Part shown: one piece after another, positions 12,320 to 21,443 of the stretch | How the letters are laid out: every line of letters begins with the position of its first letter | Position numbering within the stretch: position 1 is the first letter of the stretch | NCBI GenBank assembly: GCA_002633005.1 | Contig: NMRA01001186.1 | Span: 1-42,177, forward strand | Direction: 5' to 3' | From: Phoronis australis | Lineage: Eukaryota; Phoronida; Phoronidae | DNA length: 42,177 nucleotides | Notes under the pieces: generated by a model | Seen by the model: only the letters and a program-made list of their open reading frames with translations | Databases searched by the model: none | Told to the model about the DNA's origin: nothing | Position numbers and translations under genes: made by a program

Positions 12320-12955
12320 TGGCTCATCCGTCATGTTGCGCCATCTATTGTTCTTTATTGTAGTTTATTGTATGCTCTCTATTTGATTTTTTGCTAGTCA
12401 CATGAATGTTATCGTGTTTGACTAACTACCACTTTAGATAGAGTTTTGAACGGGCTTTCAGATGATAATTTCCATTTTGCGCTACGACGTCTACTTTTTG
12501 AATTATTCGAGATTTTGGGATACCGTTGTTCCTTCGGTCACGTATGCACTCAGCTGGCTAGCTTTCAGTTCACTTTGTTTTGGTTATGTCTGCATAAGTT
12601 AACAGAGAGTTGTGACCCCGACTGACCCAGGTAGCACTGTCGTACTGTAGACTGGAATTCCAGGCGAAATACTATTGTAAACATAACTTTGCTCTGCAGA
12701 CTGTCACATAGTGCCACCTATTTTGGATTGCGGGAACAAAGCATGGCTCGTCTGTCATGTTGCGCTATCTATTGTTCTTTATTGTAGTTCATTATATGCT
12801 CTCTATGTGATTTCTCCGCTAGTCACATGAATGTTACCGTGTTATTCATTATTGTCGCCTTGATCGTCATGATTGTCGTCGCCCTCCCCATTGTCGTCTT
12901 TCGATTAATTCCGCCAAGTGTCGCTCCTCAGAGCGCTCTCGTTTTAAGTTTAACA

Positions 12956-13457
12956 GTGGTGTTTTAGGAGATTTAATTGAAAGATATCATGAAAATTAGA
13001 AAATATTTCTTTGTGTTATATGATGGTTGGAAGACTACAATAGTCCATATCTCTATGCCATAAAGAAATCTTGTTGAAGAAACGTAGTGACACAAATATA
13101 CACATCTCCATGGTGCATGCGGACACAGTGAAATAGGCCTACCCTCCACTATACGAAAAATGACCCATATAAACTCAACTTGGAAACACCAGCCACTCGC
13201 ATGTGGAAATCCTGCTGTTTCTTGTCAAAGTAATTATATGCATTTACTAAGGTATTCACAAGTGGTACTTATTCTCTTACTTCACATTTTTTGACGTGAC
13301 AAAACGGTAGGATTGTCATTTTCGAGTTCTTTTATTGGCATTTAATGATTCTTTATTGTTGTTGAACTTAGGTCAGGCCAAAATTTGGGACCCATTCAAC
13401 CTCATGTTTACTGACTTTCTAAAACCGCTCTGAGGTGGTGGCGTATTACAACTATTA
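12956..13457. other. Non-coding, no gene recognised
   Basis: No coding or RNA signal recognised. It contains a GACGTGACAAAACGGTAGGATTG stretch near 13294 that loosely recalls the CTAGTGGC-monomer family, but there is no core motif. Confidence 0.35.
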
Positions 13458-13569
13458 TTAAAATCTTTTGGTCTATTTACACCGACCTCTAGTCTGTATA
13501 CACTGTCACAATGTTTCGGTCGGTCTATTCGCCGGCCGTCATCAGGTGTTCCCGCGTTCTTAGAAAAAC

Positions 13570-13609
13570 ACCACTACACCACGGAGTCATGACTCCGTGG
13601 TGTAGTGGT
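13570..13609. repeat. Perfect 40-bp palindrome
   Basis: The arm ACCACTACACCACGGAGTCA is followed at once by its exact reverse complement, with no spacer. The right half is the 5' end of the tRNA-like core including its A box, so the left half is an inverted copy of that 5' end. Confidence 0.95.
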
Positions 13610-13670
13610 TAAGGTGCTGGACTCTAATTATCTGTAGTTTCAGAAGTCGTGGGTTCAAATCTTGCCTAGG
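13591..13670 (+). other. tRNA-like sequence (SINE head, not a functional tRNA)
   Basis: Contains A-box-like TGGTGTAGTGG and B-box-like GGGTTCAAATC at tRNA spacing, and a GGACTCTAAT segment resembling the anticodon region of tRNA-Arg(UCU)-type genes. The acceptor ends do not pair (it starts near CTCCGTGG and ends near CTTGCCTAGGA), so it is better read as a tRNA-derived promoter than as a working tRNA gene. Confidence 0.6.
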
Positions 13671-13826
13671 ACAAAAAATCACACCGTGAGTGTACCACAT
13701 ATCCGTGCTCGTTCTTCTAAGAACGCGGGAACACCTGTCGATGGCCGGAGAATAGACCAACCGAAACGTCGTGACAGAGTAAATAGACTAGAGGTCAGTG
13801 TAAATAGACCAAGAGATTTTAAAAAT

Positions 13827-14809
13827 AGTTGTCTCATGCTTACTGTTAGGTATAGTGAAGTATACTGCAGTTGCAACTTCACTCCAGCCTCGCTATATCC
13901 CAATAAGTACTGTGTTGTAATTTTATTGAGTGCTTTAAATGTCAAGTATCAAACAGTTGCTCTGATTTTAAAATCAAAGTTTTAACTTGTCTTATTTCAT
14001 ATCTTGATTCTCAAAAACCTACATGTCCCAGACTGTTTAGGAGCTGTTTCAATTAAATGCAAGTGCTAGTTGAAAGCATTCTTAGAATGTGCTCACCAAA
14101 TGGCACCATAAAAGCAGCTGGACAGATTGTGGCAAACAATTTATGGTTGCAACTGGGATGTCCCCAACCTCAACAAACTCCAACCTCTTGAAATGTTTAT
14201 CTAAAACATGCTTTATCAGTTAGTTGTCAAGGTTACGAACTTAAGCGGCCTTTTCAAACTGCCTGTAACTAAAGGACTTACAATACAGCTGGTTTGGTAA
14301 GACTGTACACTGAACTTAATGTAGATATATGCAGTATAATATTTGATTTCATTCAACAAGAAATAATTACTTCATAAGCATTCAGTCAAAGTTGGAAAAA
14401 TCTTTCAATTTTGAGTAAAATTTTAATTAAAATTGCTGGGTTTTTTATTATTCCTGACCATCTGTTCATTATTAATCTCACTGCAATGATGGGAAACCCC
14501 CATTTCAGTTGATACTTCGTATCATGGTGATGACAAAATGAATTCATGGATCATCCTTATCATTATTCATAGTTAAGTAATAAGAAATTTCATAAATTAT
14601 TCTAACTGGTGAAAAGACGTGCATGAAAATTATATCAATCGTGCGTTAAAATGTGAATTTTTGTGAAACATCATGTACCATTCATAGGAATTCAGAAATG
14701 GTTTATAAGAATTGGATTTAATTAGATTTGTTTGCAAGCTACGAGTTACATTTCTTTTCCAATCAATGTGGAATTTACACAAAACGTGTATCGTGAGTAG
14801 CTCGAAGCC
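13827..14809. other. Non-coding, no gene recognised
   Basis: AT-rich sequence without recognisable exons or repeat boundaries. Confidence 0.4.
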
Positions 14810-15250
14810 TATTGTATTTGGTTGAAATCAGACGCAAGATGGCACTGTAGATACCATTTTTCGCTGTCTTGGTTTGCGGAGCCATAGATTTACAGGTTCT
14901 ATAATTTTTCTGATTTCTTTTTAGGGGAAAAATCATTTAAATGACCATAAGAAGTGTCCAATTTGTTTTTTTCCTTAGGACTTACTGTTTTGGAGTTATT
15001 CAAAATTTTCCGGCGACTGCTAGATAATCGAATCAATTTTTGTTCGGCATCTCTGGCAACACTTGCCGTATCTTTCTTGAAGCCAGTATATAGATAGTGC
15101 TATCTGCATTGTGCCATCCATTTCACACTATAACCTACCTTTTTCGAGATATTCAAGATTTACTAGCCACATGAATGTTGTTCTGTCGACTTACTGGTAC
15201 TTTTAGCTGCACTTCGGTCGCCTATTATATTCGTGACAGAGATTGTTTGT
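14810..15250. repeat. Fragment of the CTTGGCG dispersed family
   Basis: Diverged segments resemble parts of 7310-8447 and 11206-12955. Examples are CAAGATGGC near a GAAATCAGACG stretch, a TTTTGGAGTTATTCAAAATTTTC block, and a CTAGCCACATGAATGTTGT block matching CTAGTCACATGAATGTT at about 12400 and 12815. No ends are defined. Confidence 0.45.
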
Positions 15251-15365
15251 CTGATTGACATTGATTTACTTAGTGTTTATCTAGTCAAAAGCGCGAGCAC
15301 TGGTTTGTGGATGAACATGTACATCAATTTTCAATCGTTAGAATGGTTTGGTTAATAGAGAGATC

Positions 15366-16501
15366 GATGCCAAAAAAACAGACTCAAAAACAGTAAAAAT
15401 GGCCATGAGGTGGCGCAAAATACCTCAAATCCATCAGAAAACGGCAGGATAGCGTCACCGTACCAATACGATGTCTACATTTCAAATTTTTCGAAACTCT
15501 GTTGAGCATCCTTGAATATACAGAGGTAAACATAAAAACTAAAATTGCCACTGGGGGTTGTAACGGTAGTCCGATTCATGCAAAAGTCATCATCATTTGT
15601 TGTCAACATCGCATAAATGTACTTGCAACATTAAGTAAAAGATCCTACTAATGGCTTAGAAGATTCAGCCATGGGTGCAAAANGGTGGATGCCAAAAACA
15701 GACTCGAAAACAGTAAAAATGGCCATGAGGTGGCGCAAAATACCTCAAATCCATCAGAAAACGGCAGGATAGCGTCACCGTACCAATACGATGTCTATAT
15801 TTCAAATTTTTCGAAACGCTGTTGAGGACCCTTGAATATACAGAGGTAAATGTAAAAACTAAAATTGCCACTGGGGGGCGTAACGGTAGTCCAATTCATG
15901 CAAAAGTCATCATCATTTGTTGTCAGCATCGCATAAATGTACTTGCAACATTAAGTAAAAGATCCTACTATTGGCTTAGAAGATTCAGCCATGGGTGCAA
16001 AAAAACTGCAACTAGGAGGCGCCACAGTTCTCGAAGTCGTCGGAAAATCGTCGTCAGCCGCACTCAACACAGTAAGAACATATCCGTCAATTTTCAAAAT
16101 CATCCCCAGAGCGGTTTGGTTGATAAAAGGGCGGATGCCAAAAACAGACTTGAAAACAATAAAAATGGCCACCAGGTGACGCAAAGTACCTCAAATACCT
16201 TTGAAAATGGGAGGATGGCATCATCTCACTAATAGATGCCTAACTGCAAAATTTTATGAAAATCCATTGAAAACATTCAAAGATACAGAGGTAAGCGTAA
16301 AAAATTAATATTGCCACTAGGGGGCACACTGGTAGTTGGAGAGGTCCGAAATTCATTGTCATCTGTCGTCAGCTTGATATGAACACACACCTGCCAAATC
16401 TCATCCAGATCCTGTGAGGGGTTTAGGAGATACAGCTGAGGATGCCCGATGCCCAGACAGAGATGACAGCAATATGCGACCACATATAAATATGTGGGCC
16501 C
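15366..16501 (-). repeat. CTAGTGGC-monomer repeat, copy 2 (inverted)
   Basis: Reverse-oriented copy of the family at 509-1904, ending at the same hairpin (CACATATAAATATGTGGGCC, 16481-16500). The core appears here as CCACTAGG-type sites near 15398, 15549, 15724, 15869, 16013, 16168 and 16314, spaced about 144-155 bp apart where the sequence is continuous. The site at 16314-16327 reads CCACTAGGGGGCAC. Part of the copy is duplicated around the N at 15683. Open frames here are repeat artefacts. Confidence 0.8.
15367..16001. repeat. ~315-bp direct duplication flanking a single N
   Basis: 15367-15682 and 15690-16001 are near identical with scattered substitutions, and are separated by the N at 15683. 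Both run from GATGCCAAAAA through CCATGGGTGCAAAA. This is best explained as two overlapping or allelic contig ends placed in tandem. Confidence 0.9.
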
Positions 16502-16819
16502 ATAAAAATAAAATTGATGAGTTTCTAGACATCTAGCCTACTATATTTTAATCTCTAACAATAAGACACTCACAGAAAAGATGAGTCTTAAAGTGAAAGC
16601 GAGGCCACAAGGCAGATCTATCTTGTGGCGAAAATGAAAGCATAGAAGCCCTGACATTAAACTTGTCATTGTGCCTTTTCTCACCCGTTTCAAAGGGGTG
16701 GGGGGTGCAAAATGGAAATTATTATCTATTCTGGGCTTGAGATTCGTTGGCAGGACAAGACCATAGCAACCGTGATGACTATGATCACATTGGTGGATTA
16801 CAGTACCACAACATGATGA
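16502..16819. other. Non-coding, no gene recognised
   Basis: No exon recognised. A minus-strand open frame covers part of it and runs into the minisatellite that follows, but its translation matches no family I know. Confidence 0.35.
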
Positions 16820-17112
16820 GCATAGCCACAATGATTCGGGGTGTACCCAGACCCTGAGAAAAAAATCCACAACAAACTTTTATGAGTACACCGAAAATGA
16901 TTTGGAGTGTACTCAGAGCCTGAGAGCAGAATACACCAACACATATAAGTACACCCAAAACGGTTGGGGGTGTACCCAGAGCTTCAAAACTGAATACACA
17001 AACACAATTTTATGAGTACCCCGAAAATGATTTGGGGTGTACTCAGAGCCTGAGAGCTGAATACACAAACACAATTTTGAGTACATACAAAATGGTTTGG
17101 GTTGTACCCAAG
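16820..17112. repeat. Minisatellite, ~65-bp unit, about 5 copies
   Basis: Degenerate tandem array with repeated GATTTGGGGTGTACTCAGAGCC-like blocks at about 16832, 16900, 16962, 17030 and 17093, each followed by a TGAATACACAAACACA-like block. The unit is not a multiple of three. Minus-strand open frames across it give repeated WVHP/EYTP peptides that are by-products of the repeat. Confidence 0.85.
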
Positions 17113-18164
17113 CCAGACCAGATGAACTCGCGTCATGCAAGGCCATTCAGGTATACCCTAAACTTGACATGACTGTGAGCTCTTTCACAAGGCTACCTGA
17201 AACCCTGCACAATTTATTTTTTTTATCAATTGTTCATTTCCATGATAAAAGTTCATTTGAAATAATAACATGTTTTATGCAGTTGTCACTTCTACTTTAG
17301 TAACAAAGAGTTGAAAGATAAGAATCTTAGAACTAGATAACAAACAGAGGTCAAAGGCTAATTTTTATGATGTTCACTTGCATGAAATTCCCGCATTAAC
17401 TAACCACTGTCCACTCATATTATCTGTAGAAAATATATGACGTTCTCCTCGTTTGAGGCATTTGTTGGCATGTATTAAGTTTGACTTGCTGAGGCTCTTC
17501 TGACACACTCTGTTGTGTCAGACCTTTAATGACTGCCATGACTGTCATATCACGCCGCTTGTTAAGGTCAACTTGTTCCACCGAATGCAGTCTAACATCG
17601 CTGTTAATCCTATTATTAATATTTGTATGCTACACTGGACCCTACCCCAATAGGAATTTTGTCCTTAGTGTTAAATAAATTAGACAGTTTTAGAGATTTG
17701 AATGTTAATACATTACTTAAGTTAACACAATAATAATTCACCAATTTGTTGAGTTTTCGTTGAGCAATCTTGGCATAAAAACCAACACAAGAGTATTTTT
17801 AAATGCTTGTAGTTAGTTTTGTCAAGCCGGTTTAAATCCGTGGTTCTTTTTATTAACATTTACTCCTCATCCATGTGTTTGTGGCTTTGGGTTTGTGAGC
17901 CATATGTTGTTAGGTGTGTAAGCAGTGTTCTGTGAATGTGGGCATGAATTTGTGAGTCAGTTAATGAGTTTATAGATCTGTGTTAATTTAGTATGCCAGT
18001 CCTGTTGTCAGGTAAGAGCCTGAACTAAAATCTAGATTAGAATCAATGATAAATAAATAAATAAATCATTATGGATTCTGTGTCGAAACAGTATCTGATT
18101 CATTTATTTGTCTGCTTAATCTTTAAAATATTGTGTTGCTATGGTTACCTGTTTTCTTTTTCAG
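17113..18164. other. Non-coding upstream of the first SGSM exon seen
   Basis: No recognised exon. An (AAAT)n tail at about 18046-18064 suggests the 3' end of a retrotransposon insertion, but no protein remnant could be read upstream of it. The end (18140-18164) supplies the pyrimidine tract and AG acceptor of the following exon. Confidence 0.45.
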
Positions 18165-18232
18165 CATTTTCTGGGACTATGCTCAGTGTTTATTTATGGA
18201 TGAGATTGTATACCTTCACTGTCATCAACAGC
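18165..18232 (+). CDS. SGSM1/2: SGSM1/2-like RabGAP, internal exon (a)
   Basis: 68-nt internal exon of a small G-protein signalling modulator, a RUN-TBC protein that acts as a GTPase-activating and docking factor for Rab and Rap GTPases. TTTTCTTTTTCAG precedes it and GTAAGT follows at 18233. One base completes the incoming codon; the frame then reads IFWDYAQCLFMDEIVYLHCH, and one base is left over. The WDYA...EIVYLHCHQQ block is characteristic of the PH-like Rab-binding region between the RUN and TBC domains of SGSM1/SGSM2. Exons for the RUN domain were not found upstream within this window. Both boundaries are phase 1, matching the next exon. Confidence 0.88.
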
Positions 18233-19714
18233 GTAAGTACAGAGTTTGTCAATAGGGTGCGCTCACTGCCAGCAAAAACCAGCTGTCTTTGAGTTTTCTG
18301 TTTTCAAACTGTAGGAGGTCTCTTGCTATTCATGATACTAACTTGGCTTTTTATCTGGCAGGTACATTTTTTTTCTCAACGGACAGCAGTCATCTGGACT
18401 GTGTGCTATTGTGTGGCGTAGTTTTGTTTTTACGCTCTCACATATTGTCACCTGTTCGGGTGGCTACTTGATATATCAAAAACACCTGGTTGGATCTTGA
18501 TGAAATTTGGCACAAATGTGAAGGACGTCACTGAAACAATGCATGCCACTTTTCAATATGCCTTACTCCCCAGGGCAAGAGAGGCGGGGCTTTTCATTGC
18601 TTCTTAGGGGAAGAGTGTTTCTAGATGATATTTAGAGAACCGATGCAGATTTCATTGACATATAGGTATGTGACAGCATTGCACTGGTAACAGTCGATTT
18701 TCGGGCAGTTGTGGATACTGCAGCACATCCTAGTGGCCAATTTGTCCAGCTGTCCTGTTGTCTGCTCGATATCGCAAAAACCCCTAGTCATGTTTTGAAG
18801 TTTGGCACAAGGGTGAAGGGCATCGCTAAGGCGGTGCATGCCACTTTTCAGTTTTCCCAGTCCCAGAGGGCAATGCTTTTCTGTATTTTTGGGAATATTG
18901 TTTCTTTATGACGTAAAGAACTAATGAGCGTATTTCAATGTTACTTGACACATAGTTAAGTGACAACATTCCGCTTGCACTGGTCCAGTTTCGAGTAGAT
19001 TTATTCAGTGCAGAGCCCTCTGTTGCCATTTTGGCCTAGACAAGGGGCTTTTTCAGTACTCTTGGGTAGAAGAGCATTAATCTGAATGATATCTATAGAA
19101 GTGATTGATGGATTTTAATGAATCTTGACACAGAGGTATGGGGTAGCAATGTGCTAGCACCAGTCGATTTTCAGACGCATTTGATTGCTGCAGCACCATC
19201 TAGTAGATTGTTACTCTTTTTTGAGTGTATGATGTCTAGAAAACCAACTGAAGGATTTTAAAGTTGACACAGAGGTATGTGGTGGCAATACTTATTTAAA
19301 CCATTTATTTGGTGCTGCTAATGAATGCAAAAATGAAAAAAGCAGTGTCATAGATTGGTGAGTAGTTATTGTATTGGGAACGTGAATGTCTGGAAATGTA
19401 GGTTACAGTGAGACGGTGACCCAAATGTTTGCGACTTCAAAATAAGATAAAACAAGTTTTGGACTTAACACACCAGGATTATTACTTTTAGTCCCTGCTG
19501 AGAGACAGTACATGGCATAGAAAACTAAAAGACATTACCAACTGACGCCTTATTCCAAAACTTGGTATTATTTCTTCTGTCTAACACAAAATTGAAACAA
19601 AACCAAACTGGACATTGAAATACGTCTGTGTCCCCACTAAATACTGACGGTAAGCTGTACATACATAATCTCAGTTCAGTATTGTTGTGTATTCAACATT
19701 GTTTACTCTTTCAG
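18233..19714 (+). other. SGSM1/2: SGSM intron holding a degenerate tandem repeat
   Basis: GT-AG phase-1 intron of about 1.5 kb. From about 18470 to 19300 it is filled with the degenerate ~290-bp tandem units listed separately. Nothing else is recognised. Confidence 0.8.
18470..19300. repeat. Degenerate tandem repeat, ~290-bp unit
   Basis: Two to three diverged units share ATATC.AAAAACCCCT..T, TTTGGCACAA.GGTGAAGG, GTGCATGCCACTTTTCA, a GACA...AGTCGATTTTC block and a GCAGCAC.TCTAGT block (18720-18735, 19187-19202). Unit starts lie near 18475, 18765 and 19080. The GATGAAATTTGG and CCTAGTGGCC pieces recall the CTAGTGGC-monomer family at 0.6, 15.4 and 40 kb, so this may be a distant branch. Confidence 0.65.
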
Positions 19715-19879
19715 CTGACTGTGGTGGCACCATTGTCCTTGTGGGTCAAGATGGAGTCCAACGCTCACCTATCCACTTCCCCAAAGGAGGCCACCTGCTG
19801 GCCTTTCTGTCTTGTCTGGAGACAGGCCTGCTTCCCCACGCTCAGTTGGACCCCCCACTGTGGTCTCAGAAAGGCAAAG
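19715..19879 (+). CDS. SGSM1/2: SGSM1/2-like RabGAP, internal exon (b)
   Basis: 165-nt exon with acceptor TTTACTCTTTCAG ending at 19714 and donor GTGAGT from 19880. Joined to the previous exon, the split codon gives CCT (Pro), and the frame continues [13 protein letters not shown], then [20 protein letters not shown] and [12 protein letters not shown]. This is the most conserved stretch of the SGSM PH-like Rab-binding region. It ends with one base, so its intron is also phase 1. Codon-level agreement on both sides makes this call stronger than homology of a single fragment. Confidence 0.93.
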
Positions 19880-21439
19880 GTGAGTCACTGGATACACTGA
19901 CTTTTTAGCGGTTTGTCAGAATGCATGAAGAATTTGCGCGTGGACTTTAACCATCGCCCAGAATCTAATCTCCAAACTCACAGTCAAACTCAAATTGCTT
20001 TTGACATGTTCCATTCTGCTCTGATACGCTGTAACGGTCGGTTGTAATGTACCCCAATTTTGTGAACCAGTTTTCTCCACTGAAGAACGGGCATCAAACT
20101 GGTTCTCAACTATTGCCGTAATACATTATGGTTTGCGTAAGTGAGTTTTGCTCCAAGTTAGCACTTGGTGACTCCTATATTCAAGTTACAAACTTGAGTA
20201 TAAACTTGAGATGGTGAGTAAAGACTCAAAATTTTGAGCTCAAACTCAAACTTCTAGCGTTAATGCTGGAGTCATCAAATGCAAACTAAGGCTAGACAGT
20301 CATCCAGGTAAACTTCATCATTCTTTAGCAAAGAATAATGAAGATTCATCTCGTATTAATGTAGAACCAAAAATGTCAAATATGTTTTCGAATACGATTT
20401 CGAGTACAACAGTTAGACTCCCAGGCTCTAATATATGTTGAATAATTTCTAGGTTTTCTTGTTGAGATACCTTAAATTGTTTGTGTATTGCAACTCTTGC
20501 CAAGTGAGTACTTGGAAAAAGTTGCAGTTTTTGGTTTTGGTTGTTTGTGGAGCCGCAACTGCACTTTATGCCCTAACAAATCAATAGCCTGGGTTGTTTT
20601 CAACAGTGGGAAACTTCAGTTTCACAGTCTTTAGTGCAGTGAATCCCACTGTGATAGGTAATTGCTGCAACAAATTGCTGAGCGTGAAATCTGGGCCAGG
20701 AGAGTTAGAGCTTTAATGTACTACCCTGCGTCACTTGAGGAAAAGGGCACTCTATAATTCAAACATGATGCAATGAATTTTGTTTAATATTTGCTCACTT
20801 ACTTTTCATTACATGGGTTCCAAGCCAACTGCAACGTACATGACCTAATTAGGATGCAACAATATGGCCCATAGCTGAAATTGTTTTACTTTTTGAGAAG
20901 TTATATACAATATTGATACTTTACGGTGTTCAAATTTCGTATGTTATGTACCGTCACACAAAATTTTCAAAACTTCTGGGCACTCGCAACAATGTAAATC
21001 TGGAAAAATGAGAAAAGGTCAATTTTGGTAATTGTTCTTGTATGACATTGGTGAGGTTTTACAGCACACAAATTGATTTGGTTGCAACAAACGTCAGCCA
21101 CTGCGAATATGTCAGAACGGTTTATTGTAGCGTGATATGTTGAATTTTGTTGTACACTTTGAATTGCGAATTAAGTGACTGCAGTTTAAAAAATTGCTAT
21201 TGAAGTCACCTCAAGTATTTATACATTTGTCGACTTCACTGTCTTGAATACAACAATCCTTGTAAAGAAACTTTCATTTGATTGTTTTGCTTGCTCCCCC
21301 ATCTCTTGGTATGAATTCACACTTACATTTTGATTGGTGTTATCATTCATTCTGTTGCTAATGTGTGAAAATATTATTTGTAAACTTGTGGTGGAATTAT
21401 AGAGCTGTGGTCGTTTTTTTCTACCATGTCTGATAACCA
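19880..21439 (+). other. Start of the large SGSM intron, no gene recognised
   Basis: Non-coding. Around 20940-21030 it carries a weak match to 32630-32710 (TTTTGAAAA.TTGTGG.CA and GAAAAATGA.AAAA pieces), a sign of an old dispersed repeat. No exon is recognised. Confidence 0.5.
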
Positions 21440-21443
21440 TTAA
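21440..21443. repeat. TTAA target-site duplication, left
   Basis: TTAA directly precedes the left terminal repeat of the Kolobok-type element; the partner is at 22775-22778. Confidence 0.85.

Larger units (their letters stand above)
11206..12955 (-). repeat. Dispersed CTTGGCG repeat, copy 2 (inverted)
   Basis: Reverse-oriented relative of 7310-8447. It begins with ACTTGGCGGAATT copies (11213, 11247) and a hairpin ACTTGGCGGAATTCTTCCGCCAAGT, and ends with TTCCGCCAAGTGTCGCTCCTCAGAGCG at about 12909-12935. Inside are paired diverged segments 11970-12130 and 12425-12535 (both with CATTTTGCGCTACGACGTC), a perfect-length 85-bp tandem pair, and a duplication around the N at 12235. It is longer than copy 1 because of these internal duplications. 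No credible gene. Confidence 0.65.
13458..13826. mobile_element. Inverted-repeat element with tRNA-like core (SINE-like)
   Basis: Two ~110-bp inverted arms, about 13458-13566 and 13715-13826, flank a tRNA-like sequence. Shared arm blocks include GGTCTATTTACAC, CCTCTAGTCT, GTTTCGGT.GGTCTATTC and CAGGTGTTCCCGCGTTCTTAGAA on one side, with their complements on the other. The core has a polymerase III A-box-like TGGTGTAGTGG (13598-13608) and a B-box-like GGTTCAAATC. A decayed single arm recurs at about 23490-23640. It could be a tRNA-derived SINE rearranged into an inverted dimer, or a foldback element that captured a tRNA. Confidence 0.7.

Noticed and set aside
13591-13670. Functional tRNA gene
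   Set aside because: A and B boxes are present but the acceptor ends do not pair and it sits inside an inverted-repeat element.
16541-17146. Minus-strand ORFs with repeated WVHP/EYTP peptides
   Set aside because: They are read through a ~65-bp minisatellite whose unit is not a multiple of three; no family match.
17630-17660. Possible SGSM exon encoding LHWTLPQ, resembling LKWTPNQ of SGSM1
   Set aside because: A stop codon follows at once and there is no splice donor; the resemblance is probably chance.
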